Under the pieces are notes generated by a model that was given only the letters and a program-made list of their open reading frames with translations, did no database searches and had not been told where the DNA came from. Made by a program: the position numbers and the translations under genes. DNA of 48,334 nt from Oleiagrimonas sp036379395 (lineage in GTDB: Bacteria > Pseudomonadota > Gammaproteobacteria > Xanthomonadales > Rhodanobacteraceae). The first letter of the stretch is position 1. The number at the start of each line of letters is the position of its first letter. Shown one piece after another: positions 1-8,655 of the stretch. The stretch spans positions 1 through 48,334 of the forward strand of contig DASVGR010000127.1 in NCBI GenBank assembly GCA_036379395.1, in the 5' to 3' direction.

Positions 1-818
1 CTGAAAGCCTCCGGACGCAGGCACTGGCGCATGGCAGTCAGGATGCCGGCCAGTTTGTCTTCCATGTGCCACGGCGGATTGATCAGTGCCATGCCGCAGC
101 CGTTGAGACGCAGGGCCGAGTTGTCGGGATGGATGAAAAACTCACCAACCAGGCTGTTGCCCGCGGCATGGTTGCCCAGCCAGCGCCGGAACGGCTGCAC
201 ATCGGCACCGCGCTTGATCGGATACCACACGGCGTAACGGCCGGTGGGCCAACGCGCCATGGCCTGTTCCAACGCCGATTCAATCAGGCGGAACTCGTCG
301 GCCTGCGCCTCGAACGGCGGGTCGATCAGCACCAGACCGCGTTTTTCGCGTGGCGGCAGCAGGGCCGGCAAGGCTTCGTAGCCGTCGCGCCGATGCACAT
401 GAAAACGCTTGTCGGCATGCACCAGACGGTGCAGCGCCTGCGCCTCGGCTTCCTGCAACTCGCACAGGACGGCGCTGTCGTTGTCGCGCAGCAACTGGCG
501 CGCCAGCAGCGGCGAACCGGGATACGGCCGTCCATCTGGCGCGGCGGAATCATTGGCAAAAGCACGCACCTGCTCGACATACGCCGCCAGTGCCGGCGGC
601 GGTGATGCCAGATCCAGCAATCGCAGGACGCCATCGGCTGCCTCGTCCGTCTTGCGCGCGGCCTCGCCGGCCAAGTCGTAGCAACCGCGACCGGCATGCG
701 TATCGAAGTAGCAAAACGGCGTTGATTTGGCGCGCAACGCGCACAGCAGTTCAATCAGTACGGCATGCTTGAACACGTCGGCAAAATTGCCGGCATGGAA
801 GGCGTGGCGATAATTCAT
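1..818 (-). CDS. rlmJ: 23S rRNA (adenine-2030-N6)-methyltransferase RlmJ, C-terminus cut by window edge
   Basis: Methylates N6 of A2030 in 23S rRNA using S-adenosylmethionine. The protein reads MNYRHAFHAGNFADVFKH at its start, the family's typical opening, and contains the N6-adenine methylase motif DPPFE (in LVLIDPPFEAQADEF) and a late NPPWHMED stretch. About 272 codons are present; E. coli RlmJ has 280 residues, so only a few C-terminal residues lie outside the window. An in-frame ATG seven codons upstream (839) is possible, but the start at 818 matches the family. The next gene is divergent, so this is probably a single-gene unit. Family identity is clear; the precise start is less so. Confidence 0.88.
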   Translation of the reverse strand, partial: MNYRHAFHAGNFADVFKHAVLIELLCALRAKSTPFCYFDTHAGRGCYDLAGEAARKTDEAADGVLRLLDLASPPPALAAYVEQVRAFANDSAAPDGRPYPGSPLLARQLLRDNDSAVLCELQEAEAQALHRLVHADKRFHVHRRDGYEALPALLPPREKRGLVLIDPPFEAQADEFRLIESALEQAMARWPTGRYAVWYPIKRGADVQPFRRWLGNHAAGNSLVGEFFIHPDNSALRLNGCGMALINPPWHMEDKLAGILTAMRQCLRPEAF

Positions 819-943
819 GGGGCGAACGAGCGGCTTCATCGCGGCAGTATAGCCAGCTGCGGAGCGACAACTGCGTCCTCGTGCCACGCCGAAGCTTGAC
901 CGGGGTCAAACGCCCACGCCACCCCTCACCGTAGGATGCGGCC

Positions 944-1495
944 ATGGGCATGTTCCGCTCCGCCTGGTTCAAGGATTTGTTTGGCACGCCGCTGCGCCAC
1001 GACGTGGGCGCGCTGCCGGCCATGCCGACATCGTTGCTCACGCGCGATCCGTTGCTGCTGGCTTTCGCCACCCAGACCGGCGCCGCCGAAACCATCGCCA
1101 AGGCCACGCGCGACGTACTCACAACACGCGGCGTCGACGTGCGTTTGATCGAGTTTTATGACCTCGACCGGCACATCCTCGAAAACGCTTCGCAGGCCCT
1201 GTTCGTGGTCAGCACCACGTGCGACGGCGACCCACCGGACATGGCCGAAGATTTTCGCAAGCAGGTCATGGCCGCGCCGGCCGCTCTGCCCGGCCTGATG
1301 TACGGCCTGCTGGCCCTGGGCGACCACGACTACGACGATTTTTGCGGTTTCGGCCGCGCCTTTGACACCTGGCTCGACGCCAGCGGCGCGCACGCCTGGT
1401 TCGACCGCATCGAAGTGGACGACGAAGACCCCGACACCATCGCGCACTGGCACCGCGCCGTGCAATTGCTGGCCGGCGTCACCCTGCCGGCCTGA
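944..1495 (+). CDS. Flavodoxin-domain protein (MioC/CysJ-like)
   Basis: 183-residue flavodoxin-fold protein, probably a small FMN-binding electron carrier. A 36-residue leader with a few hydrophobic residues precedes the fold. The FMN-phosphate loop is seen as ATQTGAAET (residues 42-50), and two later flavin-loop regions as STTCDGDPP and ALGDHDYDDFCGFG, the latter close to the GxGDxxYxxFC signature of the sulfite reductase/nitric oxide synthase flavodoxin domain. No reductase domain follows, so a separate partner must exist. The ATG has an AGGA ribosome site. It is followed at once by a hairpin shared with the convergent aminotransferase gene. The physiological partner cannot be told from sequence. 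Confidence 0.8.
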   Translation: MGMFRSAWFKDLFGTPLRHDVGALPAMPTSLLTRDPLLLAFATQTGAAETIAKATRDVLTTRGVDVRLIEFYDLDRHILENASQALFVVSTTCDGDPPDMAEDFRKQVMAAPAALPGLMYGLLALGDHDYDDFCGFGRAFDTWLDASGAHAWFDRIEVDDEDPDTIAHWHRAVQLLAGVTLPA

Positions 1496-1498
1496 TGC

Positions 1499-1535
1499 GA
1501 CAAGGCCGCGCCTCGCGGCACGGCCTTGTCGGTTT
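1499..1535. terminator. Bidirectional terminator between flavodoxin and aminotransferase genes
   Basis: Perfect 10-bp stem GACAAGGCCG / CGGCCTTGTC (1499-1508 and 1521-1530) followed by GGTTT, lying between two convergent genes. Confidence 0.65.
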
Positions 1536-1553
1536 GACGCCAAACGCGAACGC

Positions 1554-2750
1554 TCAGCCGTTGCCAACCACGTCGGCGATGGCCTGGCACACGTAGGCGA
1601 TGTTGCCTTCGCTCAGCCCGGCCACGTTGGCGCGGCCCGAACCGACCATGTAAATGCTGTGCTTTTCGCGCAGCACCGTCACCTGCGCCGGCGTCAGGCC
1701 GGTGTAGGAAAACATGCCGCGCTGGTCGGCCACGAACGCGAAGCGCTCGCCCAGACCATGCGGCTTCAAGCCATCGACGAACTGCCGGCGCACGCCGTTG
1801 ATGCGGTTGCGCATGCTGTCCAGCTCGGCCAGCCACTGCGCGCGCAGTTCGGACGAGTCGAGAATGGTCGTGACCACGGCCGCGCCGTGCGCCGGCGGGT
1901 TGGAATAGTTGGCACGCGCCACGCGCGCCAGCTGTGAGCGCACGTTGGCCGTGGTTTCCGCATCCTTGGCCACGGCAATGAAGCTGCCGGTGCGCTCGCG
2001 GTACAGGCCGAAGTTCTTCGAGCACGACTGCGTGATCAGCACTTCGTCCACGTTCTCGGCGAACAGGCGCGTGCTGTAGGCGTCTTCGTCCAGACCATCG
2101 CCAAAGCCCTGGTAGGCAAAGTCGATGAACGGCAGCAGGCCACGTTCCTTGACCACGCCGAGAATGGCCTGCCACTGCTCGCGGCTGGGATCGAAACCGG
2201 TCGGGTTGTGGCAGCAGGCGTGCAGCAGCACCACGTCGCCGGCCGGCAGCGTCTTGAGCTTGGCCAGCAAGGCATCGAAGTCGAGCTGATTGTTGGCGTC
2301 GACGTACGGATAGCGCTCGATCTTCAGCCCGGCCGCGTTGGCGATGGCGATGTGGTTCGGCCAGGTCGGCTCGGGCAGCCAGATGGTCTTGCCCGGATAC
2401 TGTCCGGACACGAAATCCATCGCCAGGCGCAGCGCGCCGGTACCGCCCGGTGCCTGCGTCACGCTGACGCGCTTGGCGGCCAGCACGGCGCTGTCGGCAC
2501 CAAACACCAGCTTCGCCACTTCGTCGCCAAAATGCGGATCGCCGTGCGAGCCAATGTAGGATTTGGTCTGCTCGACGTCGACCATCGCGCGCTCGGCCGC
2601 CTTGACGGCTGCCATGATCGGCGTGCGGCCTTCAGGGTCCTTGTACACGCCGACACCCAGATCGACCTTGGACGGATTGGGGTCGTCATTGAACTGCTGG
2701 ATCAGGCCCAAAATGGCGTCGCCAGGGACTCGCGCGACTGACTCGAACAT
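1554..2750 (-). CDS. Class I (fold type I) aromatic/aspartate aminotransferase
   Basis: PLP enzyme of the AspC/TyrB group, transferring amino groups between aspartate or aromatic amino acids and 2-oxoglutarate. The 398-residue length fits the family. Visible active-site features are GGTG at 102-105, the ring-stacking Trp130 (EPTWPNH), HNPTG with Asn182, Asp210 and Tyr213 (IDFAYQGF), and the Schiff-base lysine in SCSKNFGLYRERTG (Lys245). The start at 2750 is preceded by AGGAAG and gives the usual MFESV opening; upstream in-frame codons are not needed. It stands alone between a convergent gene and an operon ending 130 bp upstream. AspC-like and TyrB-like substrate choice cannot be separated by eye. 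Confidence 0.9.
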   Translation of the reverse strand: MFESVARVPGDAILGLIQQFNDDPNPSKVDLGVGVYKDPEGRTPIMAAVKAAERAMVDVEQTKSYIGSHGDPHFGDEVAKLVFGADSAVLAAKRVSVTQAPGGTGALRLAMDFVSGQYPGKTIWLPEPTWPNHIAIANAAGLKIERYPYVDANNQLDFDALLAKLKTLPAGDVVLLHACCHNPTGFDPSREQWQAILGVVKERGLLPFIDFAYQGFGDGLDEDAYSTRLFAENVDEVLITQSCSKNFGLYRERTGSFIAVAKDAETTANVRSQLARVARANYSNPPAHGAAVVTTILDSSELRAQWLAELDSMRNRINGVRRQFVDGLKPHGLGERFAFVADQRGMFSYTGLTPAQVTVLREKHSIYMVGSGRANVAGLSEGNIAYVCQAIADVVGNG

Positions 2751-2881
2751 GATGCTTCCTCGGCAAATGGAAAACGAAGCCCGGTACCCGGACATCGGCG
2801 GCCTAGTTTAATGGTTTCACCGCGCGACGCGGCGACATGCTACCGATCGCCATAAGCCGGTTCGGCTTGATTCACTCTCTT

Positions 2882-3604
2882 TCACGCTGATTCCAGCCAC
2901 GGCGCCAGCGCCGCGTCGGCCGTCTGGTCCCAATGCTTGCTGGCCGCCGGATTGGCCGGACTGGGATGCAGCAGATAGCCGACCGGGATGCGCTCGCCGC
3001 AAGCGTTTTGCGCACGTTCCTGCGCCCAGCGGCCAATACCGACCACCGCGCGCGGCTGCAACACATCCAGCAGACGCGCCAACGCCGCGTCGCAGGCTTT
3101 CAGCAACGGCGCCAGCTCATCGGCGTGCAGCTTGCCCGGCACCAGATTGCGGCCGTCGGCAATGAACAGCAACGGGCAATAATTCCACACCATCAGCTGC
3201 GCAAAAAACGCCTCCGGTGTACCGAACCGCTGTTGCGCCCAGCCCCAGAACCGCTTGCCGCTGCCTTCGCTGCGCGTGCAATCAAAGCCCACGATCGGAT
3301 ACCTGGGATGCGTTTGCGGCAACGGCCCGCGCAACGGGGCCGCGATGCCCAGCCAGTCGCGCGCCATGTGGATTTCGCCAAACGGCACGCCGGTCTGCGC
3401 CATGCCCCACGGGCCGGGATTCATGCCCAGCAGCAGCACGCGGCCCTTGGCATCACCCGCTTTTTCAAGGTACTGCCGATGCGCGGTCCACGCGTACGCA
3501 AGCGGGTTGTAGACATGGCTGGGCGTGGTGAACGTCAAGCGGCCAACCGTGCGGCCCAGTTTTTTCGCCACATCCGACAGGGGCACCGCGTCTTTCGCGA
3601 TCAT
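2882..3604 (-). CDS. SMUG1-type uracil-DNA glycosylase
   Basis: Probable single-strand-selective monofunctional uracil-DNA glycosylase, which removes uracil from DNA in base-excision repair. The 240-residue protein carries the SMUG1 motif GMNPGPWGMAQTGVPFGE (60-77), NYCPL (141-145) and the late HPSPANPAASKHW motif with the catalytic-region His213. These are the hallmarks that distinguish SMUG1 from UNG. Its ATG overlaps the stop of the upstream transporter gene (ATGA), so the two are translationally coupled. SMUG1 homologues are scattered in bacteria, so a repair enzyme paired with an exporter is unusual. Confidence 0.88.
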   Translation of the reverse strand: MIAKDAVPLSDVAKKLGRTVGRLTFTTPSHVYNPLAYAWTAHRQYLEKAGDAKGRVLLLGMNPGPWGMAQTGVPFGEIHMARDWLGIAAPLRGPLPQTHPRYPIVGFDCTRSEGSGKRFWGWAQQRFGTPEAFFAQLMVWNYCPLLFIADGRNLVPGKLHADELAPLLKACDAALARLLDVLQPRAVVGIGRWAQERAQNACGERIPVGYLLHPSPANPAASKHWDQTADAALAPWLESA

Positions 3605-4851
3605 GCGATCGTCTTGAGCGCAGGTTCGGCGGTCACCGGCCGCACGTCCGGCAAGAAATAGGCAAACAGGCCCAGCAGAGGCAGATACGCGCAGATGTGA
3701 TACACGAACGAAATGCCGAAGTGGTCGGCCACCACGCCCAGCACCGCCGCGCCGATGCCGCCCAGACCGAAGCTGAAGCCATAGAACATGCCCGACACCA
3801 TGCCCACGCGATGGCTGAGCATGTCCTGCGCGTACACGATGATGGCCGGGAACGCCGAAGCCAGAATCAAGCCGATCACCACGCTCAGTGCCACCGTCAC
3901 GCCCAGCCCCACGAACGGCAACGCCAGCGTGAACGGCGCGCAGCCCAGAATGGAAAACCAGATCACGCGCTTGCGCCCGATGCGGTCGCCCAGCGGCCCG
4001 CCGATCATGGTGCCGCCGGCCACCGAAAACAAAAACACGCCCAGCAGCAACGCGGCCGTATGCGCCGTGAGGTGAAACTTCTGCATCAGGTAAAACTCGT
4101 AATAGCTGCTGATGCTGGCCAGATAGAAAAACTTCGAAAACATCAGCAACAGCAGCAGCCCGATCGTGTGCCGCACCAGCTTGACCGGATACAACGGCGC
4201 GTCCCCGGCATTGCGCTTGGCCACGCGCTCGTTGCGATGGCGGCTGTACCAGCGGCTCACCTGCAGCAGAATGACGATGGCCGCCAGCGCCAGCAGACCG
4301 AACCAGCTCACATGGCCGCGCCCGTACTTGAGCACGATCGCCGCGGCCAGCACCGGCCCCAGCGCCTGGCCCAAATTGCCGCCAATCTGGAACACCGACT
4401 GCGCAAAACCGAAGCGCCCGCCCGACGCCATGCGCGCCACGCGCGACGACTCGGGATGGAACACCGACGAGCCGCAGCCGATCAGCGCCACGGCCAGCAG
4501 CAAAATCGGATACGACGGCGCCATCGACAGCAGCAGCAAGCCGCTCAACGTGAAACACATGCCCACTGGCAGCGAATACGGCAGCGAATGCTTGTCCGTC
4601 ACCATGCCGACCACCGGCTGCAACAGCGAAGCGGTCAACTGGAATGTCAGCGTGATCGCGCCGATCTGGAAGAATCCCAGGTCGAATTCGCCCTTCAGCA
4701 GCGGATAAATCGCCACGATCACCGACTGCATCATGTCGTTGAGCACGTGCACCGAGCTCACGCCGGCCAGCACGCTGTAGCGCGTCGGTCGCCGGGCCGG
4801 AACCGCCGTGGACGCTTCGGTCACCGGCACTGCCGTTTCATGCGCGTCCAT
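3601..4851 (-). CDS. fsr: MFS exporter, fosmidomycin-resistance (Fsr) family
   Basis: 416-residue inner-membrane drug/proton antiporter with about twelve hydrophobic segments. The Fsr signature region reads FHPESSRVARMASGGRFGFA with a following QIGGNLGQALGP, very like E. coli Fsr (406 residues), which exports fosmidomycin. An MFS loop motif, GPLGDRIGRKRV, begins the second half. The N-terminal 25 residues are polar. The stop codon overlaps the start of the SMUG1-type glycosylase gene. The actual substrate is unknown. Confidence 0.85.
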   Translation of the reverse strand: MDAHETAVPVTEASTAVPARRPTRYSVLAGVSSVHVLNDMMQSVIVAIYPLLKGEFDLGFFQIGAITLTFQLTASLLQPVVGMVTDKHSLPYSLPVGMCFTLSGLLLLSMAPSYPILLLAVALIGCGSSVFHPESSRVARMASGGRFGFAQSVFQIGGNLGQALGPVLAAAIVLKYGRGHVSWFGLLALAAIVILLQVSRWYSRHRNERVAKRNAGDAPLYPVKLVRHTIGLLLLLMFSKFFYLASISSYYEFYLMQKFHLTAHTAALLLGVFLFSVAGGTMIGGPLGDRIGRKRVIWFSILGCAPFTLALPFVGLGVTVALSVVIGLILASAFPAIIVYAQDMLSHRVGMVSGMFYGFSFGLGGIGAAVLGVVADHFGISFVYHICAYLPLLGLFAYFLPDVRPVTAEPALKTIA

Positions 4852-5024
4852 CAGGCAACCCTCCGCGCACGGTCAACAGGCAGGCAAAAAAAGGCGCCAG
4901 CGCAAACTTGGCTGGCGTTGAACAGACAAATCAATCGAGCGCGCACGCGGAAATTCCTGAAGCGACAGCGAGACGGCGCCCATGGTAACGCTTGCGTGAA
5001 GACACGGGCTGATCTGCCGCGCAC

Positions 5025-5055
5025 AAACAAAAAGGCCATCCGAAGATGGCCTTTT
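5025..5055 (-). terminator. Rho-independent terminator of tRNA-Val
   Basis: On the minus strand the inverted repeat AAAGGCCATC / GATGGCCTTT with a TTCG tetraloop (5031-5054) is followed by a TTTTTG run. It lies 10 nt after the tRNA 3' end. Confidence 0.85.
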
Positions 5056-5063
5056 GCTTTTAC

Positions 5064-5138
5064 TGGTGGGCGGTACAAGGATCGAACTTGTGACACCTGC
5101 CGTGTGAAGGCAGTGCTCTACCGCTGAGCTAACCGCCC
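5064..5138 (-). tRNA. tRNA-Val (anticodon CAC)
   Basis: A complete cloverleaf of 75 nt with encoded CCA: acceptor GGGCGGT/ACCGCCC, D-arm GCTC/GAGC, anticodon stem CTGCC/GGCAG with loop TTCACAC (CAC at positions 34-36), and T-arm ACAAG-TTCGATC-CTTGT. It reads GUG valine codons. It has its own promoter about 15 bp upstream and a strong terminator downstream, so it is a single-gene unit. Confidence 0.96.
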
Positions 5139-5152
5139 CGAAGGGAGCCGGC

Positions 5153-5181
5153 ATTTTACGGATGCCGGCCCGTCGGGTCAA
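5153..5181 (-). promoter_or_regulatory. Sigma-70 promoter of tRNA-Val
   Basis: On the minus strand TTGACC, 17 bp, then TAAAAT (hexamers at 5181-5176 and 5158-5153), followed by the GC-rich discriminator GCCGGC typical of growth-rate/stringent-controlled stable RNA promoters. Transcription would start about 8 nt before the tRNA. Confidence 0.7.
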
Positions 5182-5247
5182 TGGGCAAACAGCGATTGTG
5201 CCCGATTTGATGACGCAGAAGCGGATGCAACCGATGTGGATGCTTTT

Positions 5248-5424
5248 GTAGGAGCCCGCCTGCGGGCGAAAAGATCTTGCCATGCACCAGCATCAAGCCA
5301 TCGCGCGCAGGCGCGCTCCTACAAAGATCACAAGCCATGACCATGCGCCTGTAGGAGCCCGCCCGCGGGCGAAGGGATCTGGCCTTGGACCATCATCTGG
5401 TCATCGCGCGCAGGCGGCTCCCAC
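5248..5424. repeat. Two paired REP units (BIME-like), GTAG-headed
   Basis: Four REP-like palindromes in alternating orientation: forward at 5248-5269 and 5351-5372 (GTAGGAGCCCGCC...GGGCGA), inverted at 5301-5322 and 5404-5424 (TCGCGCGCAGGCG...CTCC(T/C)AC). Each forward/inverted pair is separated by exactly 31 nt, and the two spacers are related, so a 75-bp unit was duplicated. They fill the gap downstream of lpxK. The GTAG head is typical of REPs mobilised by RAYT transposases; no RAYT gene is in the window. Confidence 0.85.
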
Positions 5425-5428
5425 AGGA

Positions 5429-6415
5429 TCAGCGCGAGGTTTGGCGCAGGCGCGCATCAAGCGCCTGCAGGAAGGTGTCGGGCAGCACGGCATCGACCGG
5501 CACGCTCCACATGCGGTCGGTGGCAAACGCCGCGCATTTGACGGCGTCCTTTTCCGTCATCAATACCGGCGCGTCGTCGCCAAAGGCAAGATCGGCGGAC
5601 ACGTAGGCGTGATGGTCGGCAAAGGCATGTTCGACCACGTCCAGACCCTGCGCGCGCAAGCTGTCGAAAAAGCGTTGCGGATGGCCGATGCCGGCCACGG
5701 CATGCACGCGCCGGCCGACCCATTGCGACAGCGGCTGGCACACATCAACCTGATCGAGCCGGCAAGCCTGGCTGCCAGCCAGCATCATGGCCACCTCACC
5801 ATCCCGCGCCTCGCCGCCGTTGACGACGCAAAAATCCACGCGCTCCAGGCGTGACGGCGGCTCGCGCAACGGGCCGCACGGCAGCATCAGGCCGTTGCCC
5901 AGTCGGCGTGTGCCATCGACGACGTTGATTTCGACATCCCGTGCCAGGGCGTAATGCTGCAAACCGTCGTCGGCGATGACCAAGTCGCAGCCGGCATCCA
6001 GCAGCAGGCGCGCGGCGGCCGGGCGGTCGTGGCCCACAGCAACCGGCACGCCGGCGCGGCGGCGGATCAGGCTGGGTTCGTCGCCGAATTGCTCAGGATC
6101 GAGGGTATCCGGCAGCAACGCCGTGCCTTGCACGTTGCCGCCATAGCCGCGGCTGACCACGCCGGGCCGCCAGCCGCACGCGCGCAAATGCCGCGTCAGG
6201 GCGATGACCAGCGGCGTCTTGCCGGTACCGCCCAGCGCGATGTTGCCGACCACCAGCACCGGCACCGGCAAGCGCTCGGCCTTGAGCCAGCCCCGCCGGT
6301 AAGCCGCGACCCGCATGGCCACGATGGCGCGGTACAGCCACGTCAGCGGACGCGGCAGCCACGGCCGTCGCGAGCCGCCGTACCAGCGCGCCACCAGGCG
6401 TTCGGCCAGGGACAC
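5429..6415 (-). CDS. lpxK: Tetraacyldisaccharide 4'-kinase LpxK
   Basis: Phosphorylates the 4' position of the lipid A disaccharide precursor at the inner face of the cytoplasmic membrane. A membrane-associated N-terminus precedes the Walker A motif GNIALGGTGKT (57-67). RGYGG and the conserved DDGLQHY segment follow. I chose the GTG at 6415, which starts 10 nt after the msbA stop, has a GAGG site at good spacing and gives 328 residues, the same length as E. coli LpxK. Longer frames running back into msbA are possible but unnecessary. It is the last gene of the exbB-exbD-msbA-lpxK unit. Confidence 0.92.
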   Translation of the reverse strand: MSLAERLVARWYGGSRRPWLPRPLTWLYRAIVAMRVAAYRRGWLKAERLPVPVLVVGNIALGGTGKTPLVIALTRHLRACGWRPGVVSRGYGGNVQGTALLPDTLDPEQFGDEPSLIRRRAGVPVAVGHDRPAAARLLLDAGCDLVIADDGLQHYALARDVEINVVDGTRRLGNGLMLPCGPLREPPSRLERVDFCVVNGGEARDGEVAMMLAGSQACRLDQVDVCQPLSQWVGRRVHAVAGIGHPQRFFDSLRAQGLDVVEHAFADHHAYVSADLAFGDDAPVLMTEKDAVKCAAFATDRMWSVPVDAVLPDTFLQALDARLRQTSR

Positions 6416-6425
6416 GCGACCGGCC

Positions 6426-8210
6426 TCAGTCCGCGCCGCCAACCGCGGCGCTCGTCGCATCGTGGAATTGCATGCGATGCAACGCGGCGTATTGGCCACC
6501 GGCCGCCAGCAATTGGGCGTGCGTGCCGCGCTCGACGACCCGGCCACGGTCCATCACCGCTATCTGGTCGGCATGTTCGATGGTCGACAGTCGATGCGCG
6601 ATGACCAGCGTGGTGCGGTTGGCCATAAGGCGCGTCAACGCGTCCTGGATCAGGCGCTCGGATTCGGTATCCAGCGCCGAGGTGGCTTCGTCGAGGATGA
6701 GGATCGGCGCGTTCTTGAGGATGGCACGGGCGATGGCGATGCGCTGGCGTTCTCCGCCGGACAACGCATTGCCGCCGGGGCCGATGGGTGTATGGATGCC
6801 ATCGGGCAGCTGGCGAATGAATCCCATGGCGTTGGCCGCCTCGGCCGCCGCAATGATGTCCGCCTCGCTGGCGCCGGCCAGTTCGCCGTAGGCGATGTTG
6901 TGGGCGATGGTGTCGTCGAACAGCATCACCGATTGCCCGACCCATGCCAATTGCCGGCGCAAATCGGTCAGGCGATAGCTGTCCAGACGCACACCATCAA
7001 GCAGAATGTCGCCCTTGGTCGGCTCGTGAAACCGCGGCAGCAGGCTGGCCAACGTGGTCTTGCCGCTGCCGGAACGCCCGACCACCGCCGTCATGCTGCC
7101 CGCTGCACAAACCAGATCCACGCCACACAAGGCATCCTGCGCACTGTCGGGATAGCGCATTGTCACATCGTTGAACGCCAGCTCGCCCCGGGCTCGTTGC
7201 AGCGTACGTGTGCCGGTATCGCGTTCGACCGGCGAATCCAGGACTTCGAAGATTTCCTCGGCCGCCGCCATGCCGCGCTGGATGGTGGACTGCACCGTGG
7301 TCAGGCGTTTCAGTGACGGCAGAATGGCGCTCATGGCCACGAACATCTGCATGAAGCCGCCAGCCGAGATGTTGCCGATGATGTCCGGCCGCGTGGCCAT
7401 GAACACGATCAGCGCCACCGACATGGCCGCCACGACCTGCACCGTGGACGAGGCCCACGCGTTGGTGGTCGCCACCTTGATATTCAGGCGACGGTCGCGC
7501 TGGGTGATGTCGGCAAAACGCGTGCTTTCATGCGCCTGGCCGCCATAAACCTTCACCTCGCGCTGGCCCATCACGGCTTCTTCGACCGTACCGGTCACCG
7601 AACCCATCACGCCTTGCACGCTGCGGTTGATGCGCCGGTAACGCCGACTGACGACGGTGACAATCAGCGCCACCACCGGCACCAGAATGAACAGCGCCAG
7701 CGTGAGATAGGCGTTGGTGTAGACCATCAAGCCCACCATGCCGACGATCGTCAACGTATCGGTGATGGCAATCTTGACGGCATTGGTGGACGCGTTGGCC
7801 ACCTGTTCGGCGGTATACGTGATGCGTGCAATCTGGTGGCCGGACGCTTCACCCGCGTAAAAATTCGAACCTATGCGCAGGTATGTATCGAATACGTCCA
7901 TACGCATCTGACGCACGACCGATCGGCCGATATAAGCCGATCCGTAACGTTCGGAAAACGTGCCGAAACCGCGGATCACGAACACGATGATGATCCAGAT
8001 CGGCATCCAGAAGATGACAAACGGATCGCGCAAGGTGATCATCTTGTCCAGCATCGGCTTGATCAATTGCGTGAATGCCACCAAGCCGGCCGCATCCAGC
8101 AGCATGCCGACCATGGCCACGACCACGATCGGCCAATACGGTTTGACGTAGCCCAGCAAGCGCTTGTAGATCGGCCAGGTACGACTGTGCGCCGATGCGT
8201 TGGTGTCCAT
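6426..8210 (-). CDS. msbA: Lipid A flippase, ABC transporter MsbA
   Basis: 594-residue ABC half-transporter that forms a homodimer and flips core-lipid A across the inner membrane. The membrane domain spans residues 20-310 with about six helices. The nucleotide-binding domain shows Walker A GRSGSGKT (378-385), the ABC signature ALSGGERQRIAIARA, Walker B ILILDEATSALD and the H-loop IAHRLST. It lies 2 nt after exbD and immediately before lpxK, the usual order in Xanthomonadales, where all four genes serve the envelope. Confidence 0.95.
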   Translation of the reverse strand: MDTNASAHSRTWPIYKRLLGYVKPYWPIVVVAMVGMLLDAAGLVAFTQLIKPMLDKMITLRDPFVIFWMPIWIIIVFVIRGFGTFSERYGSAYIGRSVVRQMRMDVFDTYLRIGSNFYAGEASGHQIARITYTAEQVANASTNAVKIAITDTLTIVGMVGLMVYTNAYLTLALFILVPVVALIVTVVSRRYRRINRSVQGVMGSVTGTVEEAVMGQREVKVYGGQAHESTRFADITQRDRRLNIKVATTNAWASSTVQVVAAMSVALIVFMATRPDIIGNISAGGFMQMFVAMSAILPSLKRLTTVQSTIQRGMAAAEEIFEVLDSPVERDTGTRTLQRARGELAFNDVTMRYPDSAQDALCGVDLVCAAGSMTAVVGRSGSGKTTLASLLPRFHEPTKGDILLDGVRLDSYRLTDLRRQLAWVGQSVMLFDDTIAHNIAYGELAGASEADIIAAAEAANAMGFIRQLPDGIHTPIGPGGNALSGGERQRIAIARAILKNAPILILDEATSALDTESERLIQDALTRLMANRTTLVIAHRLSTIEHADQIAVMDRGRVVERGTHAQLLAAGGQYAALHRMQFHDATSAAVGGAD

Positions 8211-8212
8211 GA

Positions 8213-8647
8213 TCAGGAGCCCGCGGCTTGCTTGCGCGGTTGCCGCGTGGCCATGGACAGGCGGCTGAAGCCCAGTTGCCCCAGCACGTCCATGGCCGTC
8301 ACCACGGACTGGTGCGAGGTTTGCGCGTCGGCCTGCAAGGTGACCGGACGGTCACGATCGCTGCCGGCCACGGCGCTGATGGCGCGCTTCAACGCGCTTT
8401 CGCTCTGCCCCAGCACGGCATGGCCGCCGACAAAATAATGCCCGCCGCGATCGATCATGATGACCAGCGGCCGCGTCTGCGCCGCGTGGTCCACCGCGCT
8501 GGCAGTCGGCAGCGTGACCTTCATGCCGCCATGGCGAATGAAGGTCGTCGTCAGCACGAAAAACATCAGCAACGTCAGCAACACGTCGATCAACGGAATG
8601 ACGTTGATCTCGAAATCGGTTTCGCGGCGGCCATCACCCAAGCGCAT
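8213..8647 (-). CDS. exbD: Biopolymer transporter ExbD/TolR family
   Basis: 144-residue protein with one N-terminal membrane helix and a periplasmic domain, part of a proton-driven ExbB-ExbD motor. The transmembrane segment contains the proton-path aspartate in INVIPLIDVLLTLLMFF, preceded by the usual short polar N-terminus ending in FEIN. It starts 8 nt after exbB. No tonB is adjacent, so the energised partner is encoded elsewhere or the motor serves another envelope function. Confidence 0.92.
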   Translation of the reverse strand: MRLGDGRRETDFEINVIPLIDVLLTLLMFFVLTTTFIRHGGMKVTLPTASAVDHAAQTRPLVIMIDRGGHYFVGGHAVLGQSESALKRAISAVAGSDRDRPVTLQADAQTSHQSVVTAMDVLGQLGFSRLSMATRQPRKQAAGS

Positions 8648-8655
8648 GCGTCACC

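Noticed and set aside
3697..5127. 476-residue plus-strand frame rich in His, Arg and Gln
   Set aside because: Antisense shadow of the exporter gene; low-complexity composition and runs through tRNA-Val.
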